Source: Sulfurivermis sp041678005 (GTDB lineage: Bacteria > Pseudomonadota > Gammaproteobacteria > Thiohalomonadales > Thiohalomonadaceae). Taken from it: DNA of 64,000 bases. Each line of letters opens with the position of its first letter. The stretch's first letter is position 1. Where the stretch lies: NCBI GenBank assembly GCA_041678005.1, contig JBAYOW010000007.1:1-64000 (forward strand), written 5' to 3'. The notes beneath the pieces are model-generated. The model saw only the letters and a list, made by a program, of their open reading frames with translations, searched no databases and was not told the origin of the DNA. Below, in pieces: positions 7,098 to 16,731 of the stretch. The translations under genes and the position numbers were made by a program.

Positions 7098-9179
7098 ATG
7101 AGTACGACACAAGATTTACTGGTCGAAATCGGTACCGAAGAACTACCACCCAAGGCACTCAAGCGTTTAATGCTGGCTTTTGGTGATGGGCTCAAAAGCG
7201 GACTGTCCAGGGCCGAGTTGAATTATGCCGAGTTACAGACCTACGCAACACCACGCCGCCTGGCGGTGCTGATCAAGGCCCTGGCCACAACGACACCAGA
7301 CAAGGACGTCGAGCGTCGCGGCCCAGCGCTCACCGCCGCCTTTGATGGCGAGGGTAATCCCACCCAGGCAGCCCAGGGCTTTGCTGCATCCTGCGGCGTG
7401 GAAACTGATCAACTAGATCACCTCAAAACCGACAAGGGCGCCTGGCTGGTTTATCGCTCACGCCAGCAGGGACGACCAACTACCGAGCTATTGCCAGCCA
7501 TTGTGCAAGCAGCGCTGGATCAGCTGCCCATTCCCAAGCGGATGCGCTGGGGCGATCTTGATGCCGAGTTTGTGCGGCCGGTGCATTGGCTGGTCATGCT
7601 GTTTGGTAGCGAGGTGGTTGATGCCGAGCTACTTGCTGTCCGCAGCGGACGAACAACATATGGCCATCGCTTCATGCACCCTGGACCATTATCAATCGCA
7701 CACCCGACGGACTATGTTGAATTACTGACAAAACACGGCCAGGTGATCGCTGATTTTGCACAGCGTCGCGATGCCATTCGCGCACAAGTTGAGCAGGCTG
7801 CTGCAGCGGCGGGCGGTATTGCGCTACTTGACGAGCAACTGCTCGATGAGGTGACTGGACTAGTGGAGTGGCCAGTGGCAGTGACCGGCCAGTTTGAAGA
7901 GCGTTTTCTTGAGGTGCCGGCCGAGGCGCTGATCTCTACCATGAAGGGCAACCAAAAATATTTTTCGATCCAGGACAAGAAAGGGCGACTACTGCCTTAT
8001 TTCATCACCCTCAGCAATATCGAAAGTCGTGATATGGAACAGGTTCGCGCCGGTAATGAGCGGGTAGTCAGACCACGCCTGATAGATGCTGATTTTTTCT
8101 GGCATCAGGATCGCAAGCAAACACTGGCCAGCAATATGACTGCCCTGCAAAACGTCGTTTTCCAGAGCAAGCTGGGCAGCCTGGCCGACAAGAGCCAGCG
8201 CATCGCCAAACTGGCAGGAGCCATTGCCTACCACATCGATGGCGATGCCAAACTGGCTATCCGCGCTGGCGAGCTGGCCAAGTGCGATCTGCTGACCAAT
8301 ATGGTCGGTGAATTCCCTGAGCTGCAGGGCATCATGGGGCGTTACTACGCATTGCACGATGACGAAAACAGCGAAGTTGCAACCGCCCTAGATGAGCAGT
8401 ACTGGCCGCGCTTTGCCGGTGACAAGCTAGCACAAACCCGTACCGGTCAGGCACTTGCCATTGCCGATCGCATCGATACCCTTATCGGTATTTTTGGTAT
8501 TGGCCAGCCACCCAGTGGCGACAAGGATCCATTCGCCCTGCGGCGTGCCGCGCTGGGGGTGCTACGTACCATTATTGAAAACAGTCTTGATCTTGATCTA
8601 AAAACACTGCTGCGAACCGCATTTGACAATTATGCAGGCAATGGCAACAAGCTGGCAGAAGGCACTGTCGCACAGGTTTTGGACTTCATGCTGGAGCGAC
8701 TGCGCGCATATTACGCAGACAGTAATGTGGCACACGATACCTTTGACGCCGTACTGGCTCAAAGACCCACGCAGCCACGCGATTTTGATGCGCGGGTGCG
8801 TGCTGTCACCACCTTTCGCAAACTACCCGAGGCCGAGGCACTGGCAGCAGCCAACAAACGTATTGCCAATATTCTCCGCCAGGCCGGTAATCAGGCAGGG
8901 GAGTACGTTGAAGCAAAGTACCTGCTGGAACCTGCCGAAAAAAATCTGGCTGAGCATCTCATACAAATGCATGACAAGGTCAGGCCGCTGTTTGAGCAAC
9001 GCAACTATACCGATGCCCTTTGTCAGCTCGCTGGCCTGCGTCAAACAGTGGATGAATTTTTTGATCAAGTAATGGTGATGGCCGATGATGTCGCTGTGCG
9101 CAATAATCGTCTGGCGCTGTTGCGCAAGCTTTCCAATCTATTCCTGCAGGTGGCCGATCTATCGCGCTTGCAGACCTGA
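7098..9179 (+). CDS. glyS: Glycyl-tRNA synthetase beta subunit
   Basis: The beta subunit binds and positions tRNA-Gly for aminoacylation by GlyQ. The protein is 693 residues, close to the usual 690, and begins with the signature LLVEIGTEELPPKAL. Other conserved blocks are the YATPRRLAVL stretch near residue 50, KRMRWGD, GHRFMHPG, the MKGNQKYF and the ADFFWHQD/R motifs, an HD-like region (GELAKCDLLTNMVGEFPELQGIMGRYYA split over residues 390-420), and the C-terminal anticodon-binding region. The ATG at 7098 follows an AAGGACGTAAC ribosome-binding site. Nothing looks truncated. Confidence 0.97.
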   Translation: MSTTQDLLVEIGTEELPPKALKRLMLAFGDGLKSGLSRAELNYAELQTYATPRRLAVLIKALATTTPDKDVERRGPALTAAFDGEGNPTQAAQGFAASCGVETDQLDHLKTDKGAWLVYRSRQQGRPTTELLPAIVQAALDQLPIPKRMRWGDLDAEFVRPVHWLVMLFGSEVVDAELLAVRSGRTTYGHRFMHPGPLSIAHPTDYVELLTKHGQVIADFAQRRDAIRAQVEQAAAAAGGIALLDEQLLDEVTGLVEWPVAVTGQFEERFLEVPAEALISTMKGNQKYFSIQDKKGRLLPYFITLSNIESRDMEQVRAGNERVVRPRLIDADFFWHQDRKQTLASNMTALQNVVFQSKLGSLADKSQRIAKLAGAIAYHIDGDAKLAIRAGELAKCDLLTNMVGEFPELQGIMGRYYALHDDENSEVATALDEQYWPRFAGDKLAQTRTGQALAIADRIDTLIGIFGIGQPPSGDKDPFALRRAALGVLRTIIENSLDLDLKTLLRTAFDNYAGNGNKLAEGTVAQVLDFMLERLRAYYADSNVAHDTFDAVLAQRPTQPRDFDARVRAVTTFRKLPEAEALAAANKRIANILRQAGNQAGEYVEAKYLLEPAEKNLAEHLIQMHDKVRPLFEQRNYTDALCQLAGLRQTVDEFFDQVMVMADDVAVRNNRLALLRKLSNLFLQVADLSRLQT

Positions 9180-9205
9180 CTTTCCCTGAACTGGAATTTG
9201 CTCTT

Positions 9206-9544
9206 ATGACTGAACGCAATCAAGATTCCTATGCCAGCATGCTGGCCGCTGTACAGGCCTTTCACGACAAGCATCAATTTCGTGAACAGGGCGGTGAGGA
9301 GCTCACCTACCGCATGGCCTTGATGGCGGAAGAACTAGGCGAGATCGGCGCTGCAATCACCAAGGGCAAACCCAAGGAACAACTGGCAGAAGAGGTTGCT
9401 GATCTTTTCATTCTGCTTATCGGTACGGCAATTGCCGCTGATTTTGATCTTAACCAGGCATTCTGGCAAAAGATGGACAAAATCATGCAGCGCGAGTCTC
9501 GCATGGTCAATGGCCGCATCCGTGTCTCTGAGTTTCGTGACTGA
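9206..9544 (+). CDS. MazG-like nucleotide pyrophosphohydrolase family protein
   Basis: A 112-residue all-alpha protein with the acidic metal-binding pattern of MazG-type NTP pyrophosphohydrolases: MAEELGEIGAAI near residue 33 followed by EEVADLFILLIGTA near residue 53. Such enzymes hydrolyse nucleoside triphosphates to monophosphates, but the substrate of this small branch cannot be assigned. It lies 26 nt after glyS and its TGA overlaps the ATG of gmhB by one base, so it is part of a glyQS-mazG-gmhB-plsC run. The start ATG at 9206 has only a weak upstream site (CTGGAATTTG). Confidence 0.72.
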   Translation: MTERNQDSYASMLAAVQAFHDKHQFREQGGEELTYRMALMAEELGEIGAAITKGKPKEQLAEEVADLFILLIGTAIAADFDLNQAFWQKMDKIMQRESRMVNGRIRVSEFRD

Positions 9545-10080
9545 TGCAGCGAGTGATTATTCTCGATCGCGACGGAGTCATCAACGAGGACTCGGACGAC
9601 TACATAAAATCGCCTGCCGAGTTCATCCCCATCCCTGGCAGCCTGGAGGCGATCGTACGACTCAGCGAGGCAGGTTGGCGTGTATTAGTTGCGACCAACC
9701 AATCAGGTGTCGCGCGCGGGCTTTACGATCTTGCCACCCTGCAGGAAATTCACGCTAAATTACATAAATTACTCAAGCCAATGGGCGGCCAAATCGAAGC
9801 AATCTTTTATTGCCCACACGCACCCGACGATGATTGCGCATGCCGTAAGCAGAAGCCCGGGCTGCTCCACTCTATTGCAGAACAATTCCAGATCACGCTG
9901 CAAGGCGTGCCCACTGTAGGCGATTCACTGCGCGACCTGCAGGCAGCACAAGCAGTTGGCGCCACGCCCATCCTGGTGCGTACCGGCAAGGGCGAACGCA
10001 CCCTGGCCGAAGGCACTGGCCTTGCTGGCATTCCGGTCTATGCCAACCTTGCCGCTGTAGTTGATGCCCTGCTGACGTGA
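9544..10080 (+). CDS. gmhB: D-glycero-beta-D-manno-heptose 1,7-bisphosphate 7-phosphatase
   Basis: A HAD-superfamily phosphatase that removes the C7 phosphate in the synthesis of ADP-heptose for the lipopolysaccharide core. The 178-residue protein starts with the HAD nucleophile motif ILDRDGVIN (Asp8 and Asp10), has motif II in VATNQSG, the Zn-binding Cys/His loop CPHAPDDDCACRKQKPG, and motif III-IV VGDSLRDLQAA. The Zn loop is specific to the GmhB branch. It overlaps the MazG-like gene by one base at the start and plsC by four bases at the end, giving tight translational coupling. The same gmhB-plsC pair follows glyS in Pseudomonas. Confidence 0.94.
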   Translation: MQRVIILDRDGVINEDSDDYIKSPAEFIPIPGSLEAIVRLSEAGWRVLVATNQSGVARGLYDLATLQEIHAKLHKLLKPMGGQIEAIFYCPHAPDDDCACRKQKPGLLHSIAEQFQITLQGVPTVGDSLRDLQAAQAVGATPILVRTGKGERTLAEGTGLAGIPVYANLAAVVDALLT

Positions 10081-10823
10081 TTCTGCTTCGATCCATAATT
10101 TTCTATCTTGGCCTTATTGTCAGCCAGTTCATACTGTTGCTACTCATGCCACCAATAGTTGTTCTGCCCTATCGTTTGCGCTATCGGTTATTAACGCGCC
10201 TGGGACACTTTGTTATTTGGTGGCTGGCTATTACCTGTAAACTACACTATAGAATTAGTGGGCAGGAAAACATCCCCAGCAACACGGCGATTATCCTTGC
10301 CAAGCATCAATCGGCCTGGGAGACCTTTGCCCTGCAACTAATTTTTCCACCCCAAACCTGGGTGCTGAAGCGTTCATTATTTTACATCCCCATCTTTGGC
10401 TGGGGGCTGATGATGCTGAAGGCCATTGGTATAGATAGAGCGGCCGGGCGTAAGGCATTGCAGCAAGTGGTACAACAGGGCACAGCCCGCCTCAACGAAG
10501 GAATATGGGTGGTCATCTTTCCTGAAGGCACGCGCACCGCGCCTGGCGAGCGACGCAAATACAATATTGGTGCTGCTGTTTTAGCCAAAAAGAGCGGTTA
10601 TCCAATTGTACCTGTTGCCCACAATGCCGGGGTTTTCTGGCCACGCAACAGTATCCTCAAACACGCCGGTACTATTGATGTGGTGATAGGGCCCGTGATA
10701 TACCCAACCGGTAAGGGAAGCGCGGAAATCAACGACTTGGCTGAAAGCTGGATAGAAGCTACCCAACTTCGCCTGGACTCCACACCAGATCAACCTAGAT
10801 CGGGTAATCAGTCATTGATTTAA
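10077..10823 (+). CDS. plsC: 1-acyl-sn-glycerol-3-phosphate acyltransferase
   Basis: An inner-membrane acyltransferase that converts lysophosphatidic acid to phosphatidic acid. It starts with GTG in a GTGA overlap with gmhB. Residues 1-30 and roughly 40-55 are hydrophobic membrane segments. The catalytic block reads KHQSAWET (His77, Glu82), the HX4E variant of the usual HX4D found in this PlsC branch; block III (FPEGTR) is near residue 150 and IVPVAHNAG near residue 180. About 248 residues is normal for the family. The HX4E form is known among gammaproteobacterial homologues, so I do not regard it as a loss. Confidence 0.92.
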   Translation: MILLRSIIFYLGLIVSQFILLLLMPPIVVLPYRLRYRLLTRLGHFVIWWLAITCKLHYRISGQENIPSNTAIILAKHQSAWETFALQLIFPPQTWVLKRSLFYIPIFGWGLMMLKAIGIDRAAGRKALQQVVQQGTARLNEGIWVVIFPEGTRTAPGERRKYNIGAAVLAKKSGYPIVPVAHNAGVFWPRNSILKHAGTIDVVIGPVIYPTGKGSAEINDLAESWIEATQLRLDSTPDQPRSGNQSLI

Positions 10824-10872
10824 TGATATAAATCAATTAACGTCATAATGACATCTGTCTCGAGATCTCCTT

Positions 10873-11892
10873 ATGCACAACCACCGCACTACCATTACCC
10901 AATTCATTATCGAAGAACAACGTCAGATCCCTGGTGCAACCGGTGATTTCACCTCGCTGCTCAACGATATCGTCACTGCCTGCAAGGTAATCTCCAATCT
11001 GGTCAGCCAAGGTGCCTTGATTGGTGTCCTGGGCGGTGCTGGCACGGAAAACGTGCAAGGTGAAGATCAGAAAAAACTCGATGTTATCAGCAATGAAGTC
11101 TTTATCAAGGCAAATGAGTGGGCCGGTCATCTGGCGGCGATGGCCTCGGAAGAAATGGATGATGTCTATCAAATACCGAGTCAATACCCACGTGGAAAAT
11201 ATCTGCTGACCTTCGATCCACTGGATGGCTCATCGAATATAGACGTCAACGTCGCCGTCGGTACCATTTTTTCCATCCTGCGCTACAAGGGCAAGAGTGT
11301 TAGCCCAAGTGCTGAGGATTTCCTCCAACGCGGCACTGAACAAGTCTGCGCCGGTTATGCCATCTATGGCCCATCCACCATGATGGTAATCACCACCGGC
11401 CGTGGTGTACATGGTTTTACCCTGGATCAAAATATAGGTGAGTTTATCCTCACCCACCCAAATATGATCATCCCGGTAGACACCCAGGAATTCGCCATCA
11501 ACACCTCCAACTTGCGCTTCTGGGAGCCGCCGGTTAAGCGTTATGTCGAAGAATGTATGGCAGGAAAGAAAGGTCCGCGCGGCAAAGACTTCAATATGCG
11601 CTGGGTCGCCTCCATGGTTGCTGAAGTACACCGCATCCTCACTCGTGGCGGTGTATTTATCTACCCACTCGACAGCAAGATGAAAGCAATAGGGCAGGAA
11701 GGCAAACTACGCCTGCTGTATGAAGCCAACCCCATGAGCTTCATCATCGAACAGGCCGGCGGCGCCACAATTGACGGTAAACACCGCATTATGGATGTTC
11801 AGCCCAGTGATCTGCACCAGCGCATCCCGGTAATACTAGGTTCAAAAAATGAAGTGGAGCTACTTGGCAAATACCACCAGGAAATAGTGTGA
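10873..11892 (+). CDS. fbp: Fructose-1,6-bisphosphatase, class 1
   Basis: This gluconeogenic or Calvin-cycle enzyme removes the C1 phosphate of fructose 1,6-bisphosphate. The 339 residues match the class 1 family. The metal-binding motif FDPLDGSSNIDVN lies near residue 118, preceded by the Glu pair of ASEEMDD, and the substrate loop GGVFIYPLDSKM and the C-terminal LYEANPMSFIIEQAGG are all present. It has its own short upstream gap (49 nt) after plsC with an A/T-rich stretch at 10815-10850 that could hold a promoter. It converges on gyrB, with 189 nt between the two stops. No phosphoribulokinase or Rubisco gene is in the window, so its pathway cannot be decided here. Confidence 0.97.
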   Translation: MHNHRTTITQFIIEEQRQIPGATGDFTSLLNDIVTACKVISNLVSQGALIGVLGGAGTENVQGEDQKKLDVISNEVFIKANEWAGHLAAMASEEMDDVYQIPSQYPRGKYLLTFDPLDGSSNIDVNVAVGTIFSILRYKGKSVSPSAEDFLQRGTEQVCAGYAIYGPSTMMVITTGRGVHGFTLDQNIGEFILTHPNMIIPVDTQEFAINTSNLRFWEPPVKRYVEECMAGKKGPRGKDFNMRWVASMVAEVHRILTRGGVFIYPLDSKMKAIGQEGKLRLLYEANPMSFIIEQAGGATIDGKHRIMDVQPSDLHQRIPVILGSKNEVELLGKYHQEIV

Positions 11893-12081
11893 CTTCAGTA
11901 GCCCAGCATGCAAACATGGCCGGTAACCCCAGCAATTGGCCGCGCCATATTGATGGGATAGCCCCGCTCGATACATAAACTTAGCCTATATAAAACATAC
12001 GGTTACAAGCCAGCCACATACTTCTTGTGATGTTTTAGGCCGCACTGTCAAAGCCATGTTTTTATTCCACGCCAACAAACC

Positions 12082-14505
12082 TTAAACATCAAGATTGCTG
12101 ACGTAGAGGGCATTCTTTTCGATAAAATCTCGCCTTGGTTCGACATGATCACCCATTAATGTCGAAAACACCTCGTCAGCGGCAATCGCATCTTCTATTT
12201 TCACCTGCAACAGCCGCCTGGTTTCAGGATTCAAGGTTGTCTCCCACAATTGTTCTGGATTCATCTCACCAAGGCCCTTGTAACGCTGAATGCTTTGTCC
12301 ACGACGCGCCTCATCCAGCAACCAGACAAGTGCTTGACGGAAACTGTCAATCTCGATACGTCGTTCGCCTCGCTCAACATAGGCACCCTCACCAATCAGG
12401 CCGTGTAATTCCTGCGCAAGTTGAGCAATAGACTGATATTCAGGCAGCATGAAAAAGTTTTCATCATATCTATATTCATTTTCCAGACCATGGCGCTGCT
12501 CGGTAAGTACGATTTCATCCATCACGCCATCAACGCCATCAACGCCTGTTTCCTGCCGCAACAAGACGCGCCTATCGCCTGTGTCATCGCTATTCAATCT
12601 GTCTACCAATTCACTAAACCAGGCGGATATTTTCTCACTATTGCCATAGTCTTTTTCTTCCAGTGGCAGCATAGTCAACATCTTTTCCAGAGCGCGGCTG
12701 CTATAGCGTCGTGCCAAGCGCGTTATTGATTCCATTACAGACTGGTAATGCTGCACCAGGCTTTCCAGGGCCACACCTTTCAAAGGCGGTGCTTCTGGGT
12801 TTACATAAAGACTAGCGTTATCAACAGCTTGCTGCTGCAGATAACTATTCATTTCCGCCTCATCCTTGACATATCGCTCATGTTTACCTTTTTTTACTTT
12901 GTACAGCGGTGGTTGAGCGATATAAATATGGCCGCGTTCTACCAATTCCGGCATTTGACGATAAAAAAAGGTCAGCAACAAGGTACGGATATGTGAGCCA
13001 TCCACATCGGCATCAGTCATTATGATTATGCGGTGATAACGTAACTTATCTGGATTATATTCATCACGCCCGATGCCGCAGCCCAGCGCAGTGATTAATG
13101 TTCCCACCTCGGCAGAGGAGAGCATCTTGTCAAAGCGGGCTTTTTCTACATTTAGTATTTTACCCTTGAGTGGCAAAATTGCCTGTGTCCGTCGATCACG
13201 CCCCTGTTTTGCTGAACCACCAGCAGAATCACCCTCCACCAAGAACAGCTCGGAGAGTGCTGGATCTTTTTCCTGACAGTCCGCGAGCTTACCTGGCAGA
13301 CCAGCGACATCGAGCGCCCCCTTGCGGCGGGTTATCTCACGAGCTTTACGCGCAGCTTCTCTGGCACGAGCGGCATCAATTACCTTGCTGGCGATTATCT
13401 TCGCGTCTTGTGGGTGTTCTTGCAAAAATTCTTGCAGCTTCTCGCCCAACAACGATTCAACTGCTGATTTTACTTCGGATGAAACCAATTTATCCTTGGT
13501 TTGTGAGGAAAATTTTGGATCGCTTACCTTAACTGAAAGAACTGCGGTCAAACCTTCCCGCGCATCATCTCCACTTGTATTTAGTTTGGCCTTTTTGGCT
13601 AAACCTTCCTTGTCTATATATTGATTAATCATACGAGTCAGCGCGCCACGCATACCTACCAAATGTGTGCCGCCATCACGTTGTGGGATGTTATTGGTAA
13701 AACAGTAAATGTTTTCCTGGTATGAATCATTCCACTGCATAGCTAACTCTATGCCAACCCCATCGCGCTCACTGTCAAAATAAAAAACATTATTGTGCAA
13801 GGCTGTTTTATTCCGGCTTAAATGCTCCACAAAAGCACGAATCCCGCCCTCATACTCAAAAACATTCTCTCTATCTGTCAGTTCTTCGTACAAACGGATA
13901 CGCACGCCAGAGTTCAAAAAAGATAATTCACGCAAGCGCTTGGCTAAAATATCATAGTGGTAATCAGTTCTGGAGAATATCTGCGGCGAAGGTTTAAACC
14001 GTATTTCTGTACCAGTACCAGTACTTTCACCAGTTACTGCCAGCGGTGCCTGAGGCCCTCCTAGGCGGTATTCCTGCTGATAAATTTTGCCGTTTCGTCG
14101 AATTGTTAGTTTGAGTATTTCCGACAAGGCATTTACAACCGAAACACCTACGCCATGTAATCCGCCTGATACTTTATATGAGTTGTCATCAAATTTACCG
14201 CCAGCATGTAGCACGGTCATAATAACTTCGGCAGCAGAGCGGTTTTCTTCCGGGTGGATATCCACCGGAATACCACGGCCGTTATCACGCACGGTAATCG
14301 ATCCGTCGCCATGAATAATGACATCAATCTGACTACAATGGCCGGCCAAGGCCTCGTCTATTGAATTATCGACAACCTCAAACACCATATGGTGCAAACC
14401 GGTACCATCATCGGTATCACCAATGTACATACCAGGACGCTTACGAACTGCATCTAGACCTTTGAGGACCTTGATATTACTGGAATCATAACTGTTGTTG
14501 CTCAT
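12082..14505 (-). CDS. gyrB: DNA gyrase subunit B
   Basis: The ATPase subunit of gyrase, which introduces negative supercoils with GyrA. The 807 residues compare with 804 in E. coli. The N-terminal GHKL ATPase has FEVVDNSIDEALAG (catalytic Glu), DNGRGIP, and the lid SGGLHGVGVSVVNALS. The TOPRIM domain shows VEGDSAGGSAKQGRDR, the PLKGKILNVEKAR segment, and TDADVDGSHIRTLLL; the roughly 170-residue insert typical of Gram-negative GyrB lies between that and the QRYKGLGEMNPEQLWETT terminus. A VDGVDGV stretch in the insert comes from a short repeated GCCATCAAC motif around 12527-12546. It is the last gene of the dnaA-dnaN-recF-gyrB run and lies 25 nt after recF. Confidence 0.98.
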   Translation of the reverse strand: MSNNSYDSSNIKVLKGLDAVRKRPGMYIGDTDDGTGLHHMVFEVVDNSIDEALAGHCSQIDVIIHGDGSITVRDNGRGIPVDIHPEENRSAAEVIMTVLHAGGKFDDNSYKVSGGLHGVGVSVVNALSEILKLTIRRNGKIYQQEYRLGGPQAPLAVTGESTGTGTEIRFKPSPQIFSRTDYHYDILAKRLRELSFLNSGVRIRLYEELTDRENVFEYEGGIRAFVEHLSRNKTALHNNVFYFDSERDGVGIELAMQWNDSYQENIYCFTNNIPQRDGGTHLVGMRGALTRMINQYIDKEGLAKKAKLNTSGDDAREGLTAVLSVKVSDPKFSSQTKDKLVSSEVKSAVESLLGEKLQEFLQEHPQDAKIIASKVIDAARAREAARKAREITRRKGALDVAGLPGKLADCQEKDPALSELFLVEGDSAGGSAKQGRDRRTQAILPLKGKILNVEKARFDKMLSSAEVGTLITALGCGIGRDEYNPDKLRYHRIIIMTDADVDGSHIRTLLLTFFYRQMPELVERGHIYIAQPPLYKVKKGKHERYVKDEAEMNSYLQQQAVDNASLYVNPEAPPLKGVALESLVQHYQSVMESITRLARRYSSRALEKMLTMLPLEEKDYGNSEKISAWFSELVDRLNSDDTGDRRVLLRQETGVDGVDGVMDEIVLTEQRHGLENEYRYDENFFMLPEYQSIAQLAQELHGLIGEGAYVERGERRIEIDSFRQALVWLLDEARRGQSIQRYKGLGEMNPEQLWETTLNPETRRLLQVKIEDAIAADEVFSTLMGDHVEPRRDFIEKNALYVSNLDV

Positions 14506-14530
14506 CTCTTACTCCACTTCAATCGGCAGA

Positions 14531-15613
14531 TTATACCACTTTAATGACTGCCCCGTGTTCCACGTGGAACACGGTTAATTTTTCCCAAGCACTCAGATCC
14601 AATAACTCGGCACTTGTAGCTGTTACAAAGCATTGCGCACCTGTTTTATTGATTGCCTGCATAAGTAATTGACGATGCTGTACATCTAGTTCCGCAGGCA
14701 GATCATCTAAAAGAAGAGTACAAACCAGGCCGTTTACATCCTGCATATGCTGCATTTGCGCCAGGCGTAACGCACACACAGCTAACTTTTGTTGCCCACG
14801 TGAAAAAACATCTACCGCATTGAGACCATTTAAATCAATCAGGCGAAAATCTGCACGGTGCGGGCCTTGCATAGTATATCCTGCGGCCTGTTCTGTTGTG
14901 TGATTGCGTTGTAAAACCTCTAGCAAAGACACACCCTTAGACCAGCCGCGTCTATATACCAGACTCGGTGGGACATTATCCAGCAACAACTCGTAAAAAT
15001 GATTAAACAAAGGCGTTACAAGTTCAAGATACTTTTCACGCTGAGCAGATATCACCTCGCCAATTTCAGCTAATTTATAATCCCAATAGCTCAGTTCTTT
15101 GATATGGTGGTTTTCTCTTAGGGTGGCGTTGCGCTGTTGCAGTAACCTTCGATAGGTCTTGCTTAACTCTAAAAATGCATGTTCCACGTGGAACAAACCC
15201 CAATCCATATAAGACCGGCGCTCACGTGGCTCGCCTGATAAAAGTTGATGAGATTCAGGGGTTAGTAATTGCAAAGGCAGCGCGCCAGCTAAAACAGATG
15301 AGGATGCCTGCCGCTGACCATTGAACTTGATAGTAGTTGTGTTGGAAAATTGTTTCTTTATTCCCAGGGAATATGTGGATGCAGCCGTTTCTACCTGGCC
15401 AAAGATAGTCAGGCATTCTGCACCAATCTGGAGATATGAGCGCAATTGTTGGCTGCGAAAAGAGCGGGCCATGCCCAATAAGTAAATTGCTTCAAGGACA
15501 GTGGTTTTACCACTACCATTATCACCAAACAGAAGGTTGATCCCTGAAGCAGGCGAAAGGCTTGCGGAGCTTAAATTACGTAAGCCATTTATTTCCAGAA
15601 GCAATAATGCCAT
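14531..15613 (-). CDS. recF: DNA replication and repair protein RecF
   Basis: RecF is an SMC-like ATPase that loads RecA on gapped DNA together with RecO and RecR. The 360-residue protein has Walker A in FGDNGSGKTTVLEAIYLL near residue 30, a signature motif around VDVFSRGQQKLAVCALRLAQ (split near residue 265) and Walker B in LLLDDLPAEL. It starts at ATG 15613, 17 nt after dnaN. The gene is unusual in carrying two perfect 16-bp parS sites in its reading frame, which are translated as LFHVEH and VFHVEH in two different parts of the protein. The C-terminal one falls in the last ten residues. Confidence 0.97.
   Translation of the reverse strand: MALLLLEINGLRNLSSASLSPASGINLLFGDNGSGKTTVLEAIYLLGMARSFRSQQLRSYLQIGAECLTIFGQVETAASTYSLGIKKQFSNTTTIKFNGQRQASSSVLAGALPLQLLTPESHQLLSGEPRERRSYMDWGLFHVEHAFLELSKTYRRLLQQRNATLRENHHIKELSYWDYKLAEIGEVISAQREKYLELVTPLFNHFYELLLDNVPPSLVYRRGWSKGVSLLEVLQRNHTTEQAAGYTMQGPHRADFRLIDLNGLNAVDVFSRGQQKLAVCALRLAQMQHMQDVNGLVCTLLLDDLPAELDVQHRQLLMQAINKTGAQCFVTATSAELLDLSAWEKLTVFHVEHGAVIKVV
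14556..14571. promoter_or_regulatory. parS: parS site 1 (ParB-binding centromere)
   Basis: The 16-base perfect palindrome TGTTCCACGTGGAACA matches the bacterial parS consensus TGTTNCACGTGNAACA. It lies near the 3' end of recF. ParB (39.5 kb) should nucleate here and spread, allowing ParA-driven origin segregation. Confidence 0.93.
15180..15195. promoter_or_regulatory. parS: parS site 2 (ParB-binding centromere)
   Basis: A second identical 16-base palindrome, 624 nt from the first, in the middle of recF. The two are the only full parS matches I found in the window. They are 1.7-2.4 kb from the oriC-like region. Confidence 0.93.
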
Positions 15614-15630
15614 CAGGTTAAATTAGACAG

Positions 15631-16731
15631 CTACAGTCGCATTGGCATCACCACGTAACGTGATGATAAATTGCCTAATCCATGCAAGAGACAACTGCTG
15701 TTTGCGTCAGTTAAATTCAATACAACCTGTTCTTCCTTGATAATATTCAGAGCATCCAATAAATAAGAAACGTTGAAACCAATCTCGATTTCATCACCAG
15801 TGTATTCTACTGACATCTCTTCTTCTGCCACTTCCTGCTCAGGGTTGTTTACTGTGGCTTGTAATAGATTCGGCAAGAAATTTAAGCGAATACCACGAAA
15901 TTTTTCATTTGAGAGTATCGCTGTGCGCTGTAATGCATGATAAAGATCCATGCGATTAGCTATTAGTTTTTGTTCGCTGTGAGAGGGAATGACTCTCTCA
16001 TAGTCAGGGAAACGCCCATCAATTAATTTTGAAGTAAAGGTGACATTTCCTATATTGACCCGAATGTGGTTGTTGGAGACCGACAAATCACATGGGTTGT
16101 CGCTGTCTTCCAATAGACGAATTAATTCATAAACGCCTTTACGCGGCAAAATAGTTTGTCTTTCCTCAGCGGCTAATTCAGGTAAATCAATTTCACTAAG
16201 TGCTAAACGATGACCATCTGTGGCAACTGTACGTAGTTGTCCTGCCTTCATTTCCAGTAACAAGCCATTCAGATAGTAGCGTACATCTTGAATGGCCATG
16301 TAAAAGGCAGTCTGTTCCAATAAATGTTTCAGTTTTTTCTGACTTAAAGAAAGATTGAAGGTACTGGTGATGTTTTCAATCTCCGGGTAGTCAGAAGCGG
16401 GTAGAGTGCTTAAACTGAATTTGCTTTTGCTTGATTTTATTAGTGCTTTGTCATTTTCAATAGAGATTTCAATTTTGGCATTCTCTGGTAAGGCGCGACA
16501 GATATCACTTAATTTACGTGCAGGCATGGTTGATTCACCTTCTTCAATTGTCTCTACTTGCACGGTAGCCTTAAGTTCTATCTCTAGATCTGTGCCAGTG
16601 ATGCTAAGTGTGTTTTTATCCAGTTGTAATAATAAATTAGATAGAACTGCTAGTGTTTGTCGTTTTTCAACAACACCATTTGCCATTTGTAAAGGGTGCA
16701 ACAAAGCTTCTCGTGAGATGGTGAATTTCAT
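15631..16731 (-). CDS. dnaN: DNA polymerase III beta sliding clamp
   Basis: The processivity clamp of the replicative polymerase. The 366-residue protein consists of three similar clamp domains and matches E. coli DnaN in length. It begins MKFTISREALLHPLQ and ends with the conserved YVVMPMRL, the C-terminal part of the cleft that binds clamp-binding motifs of partner proteins. TDGHRLALSE near residue 175 is a family hallmark. The gene and the DNA around it are visibly more A/T-rich than the rest of the window, which is common next to origins. It lies 228 nt after dnaA with DnaA boxes between them. Confidence 0.98.
   Translation of the reverse strand: MKFTISREALLHPLQMANGVVEKRQTLAVLSNLLLQLDKNTLSITGTDLEIELKATVQVETIEEGESTMPARKLSDICRALPENAKIEISIENDKALIKSSKSKFSLSTLPASDYPEIENITSTFNLSLSQKKLKHLLEQTAFYMAIQDVRYYLNGLLLEMKAGQLRTVATDGHRLALSEIDLPELAAEERQTILPRKGVYELIRLLEDSDNPCDLSVSNNHIRVNIGNVTFTSKLIDGRFPDYERVIPSHSEQKLIANRMDLYHALQRTAILSNEKFRGIRLNFLPNLLQATVNNPEQEVAEEEMSVEYTGDEIEIGFNVSYLLDALNIIKEEQVVLNLTDANSSCLLHGLGNLSSRYVVMPMRL

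Noticed and set aside
10219..10325. Loss of the catalytic HX4D motif in PlsC
   Set aside because: KHQSAWET is a known HX4E variant in this acyltransferase group, so the enzyme is probably active.
14791..14811. Third parS-like sequence in recF (GCCCACGTGAAAAAACA)
   Set aside because: Only the central CACGTG and one arm match; the palindrome is broken on the left.
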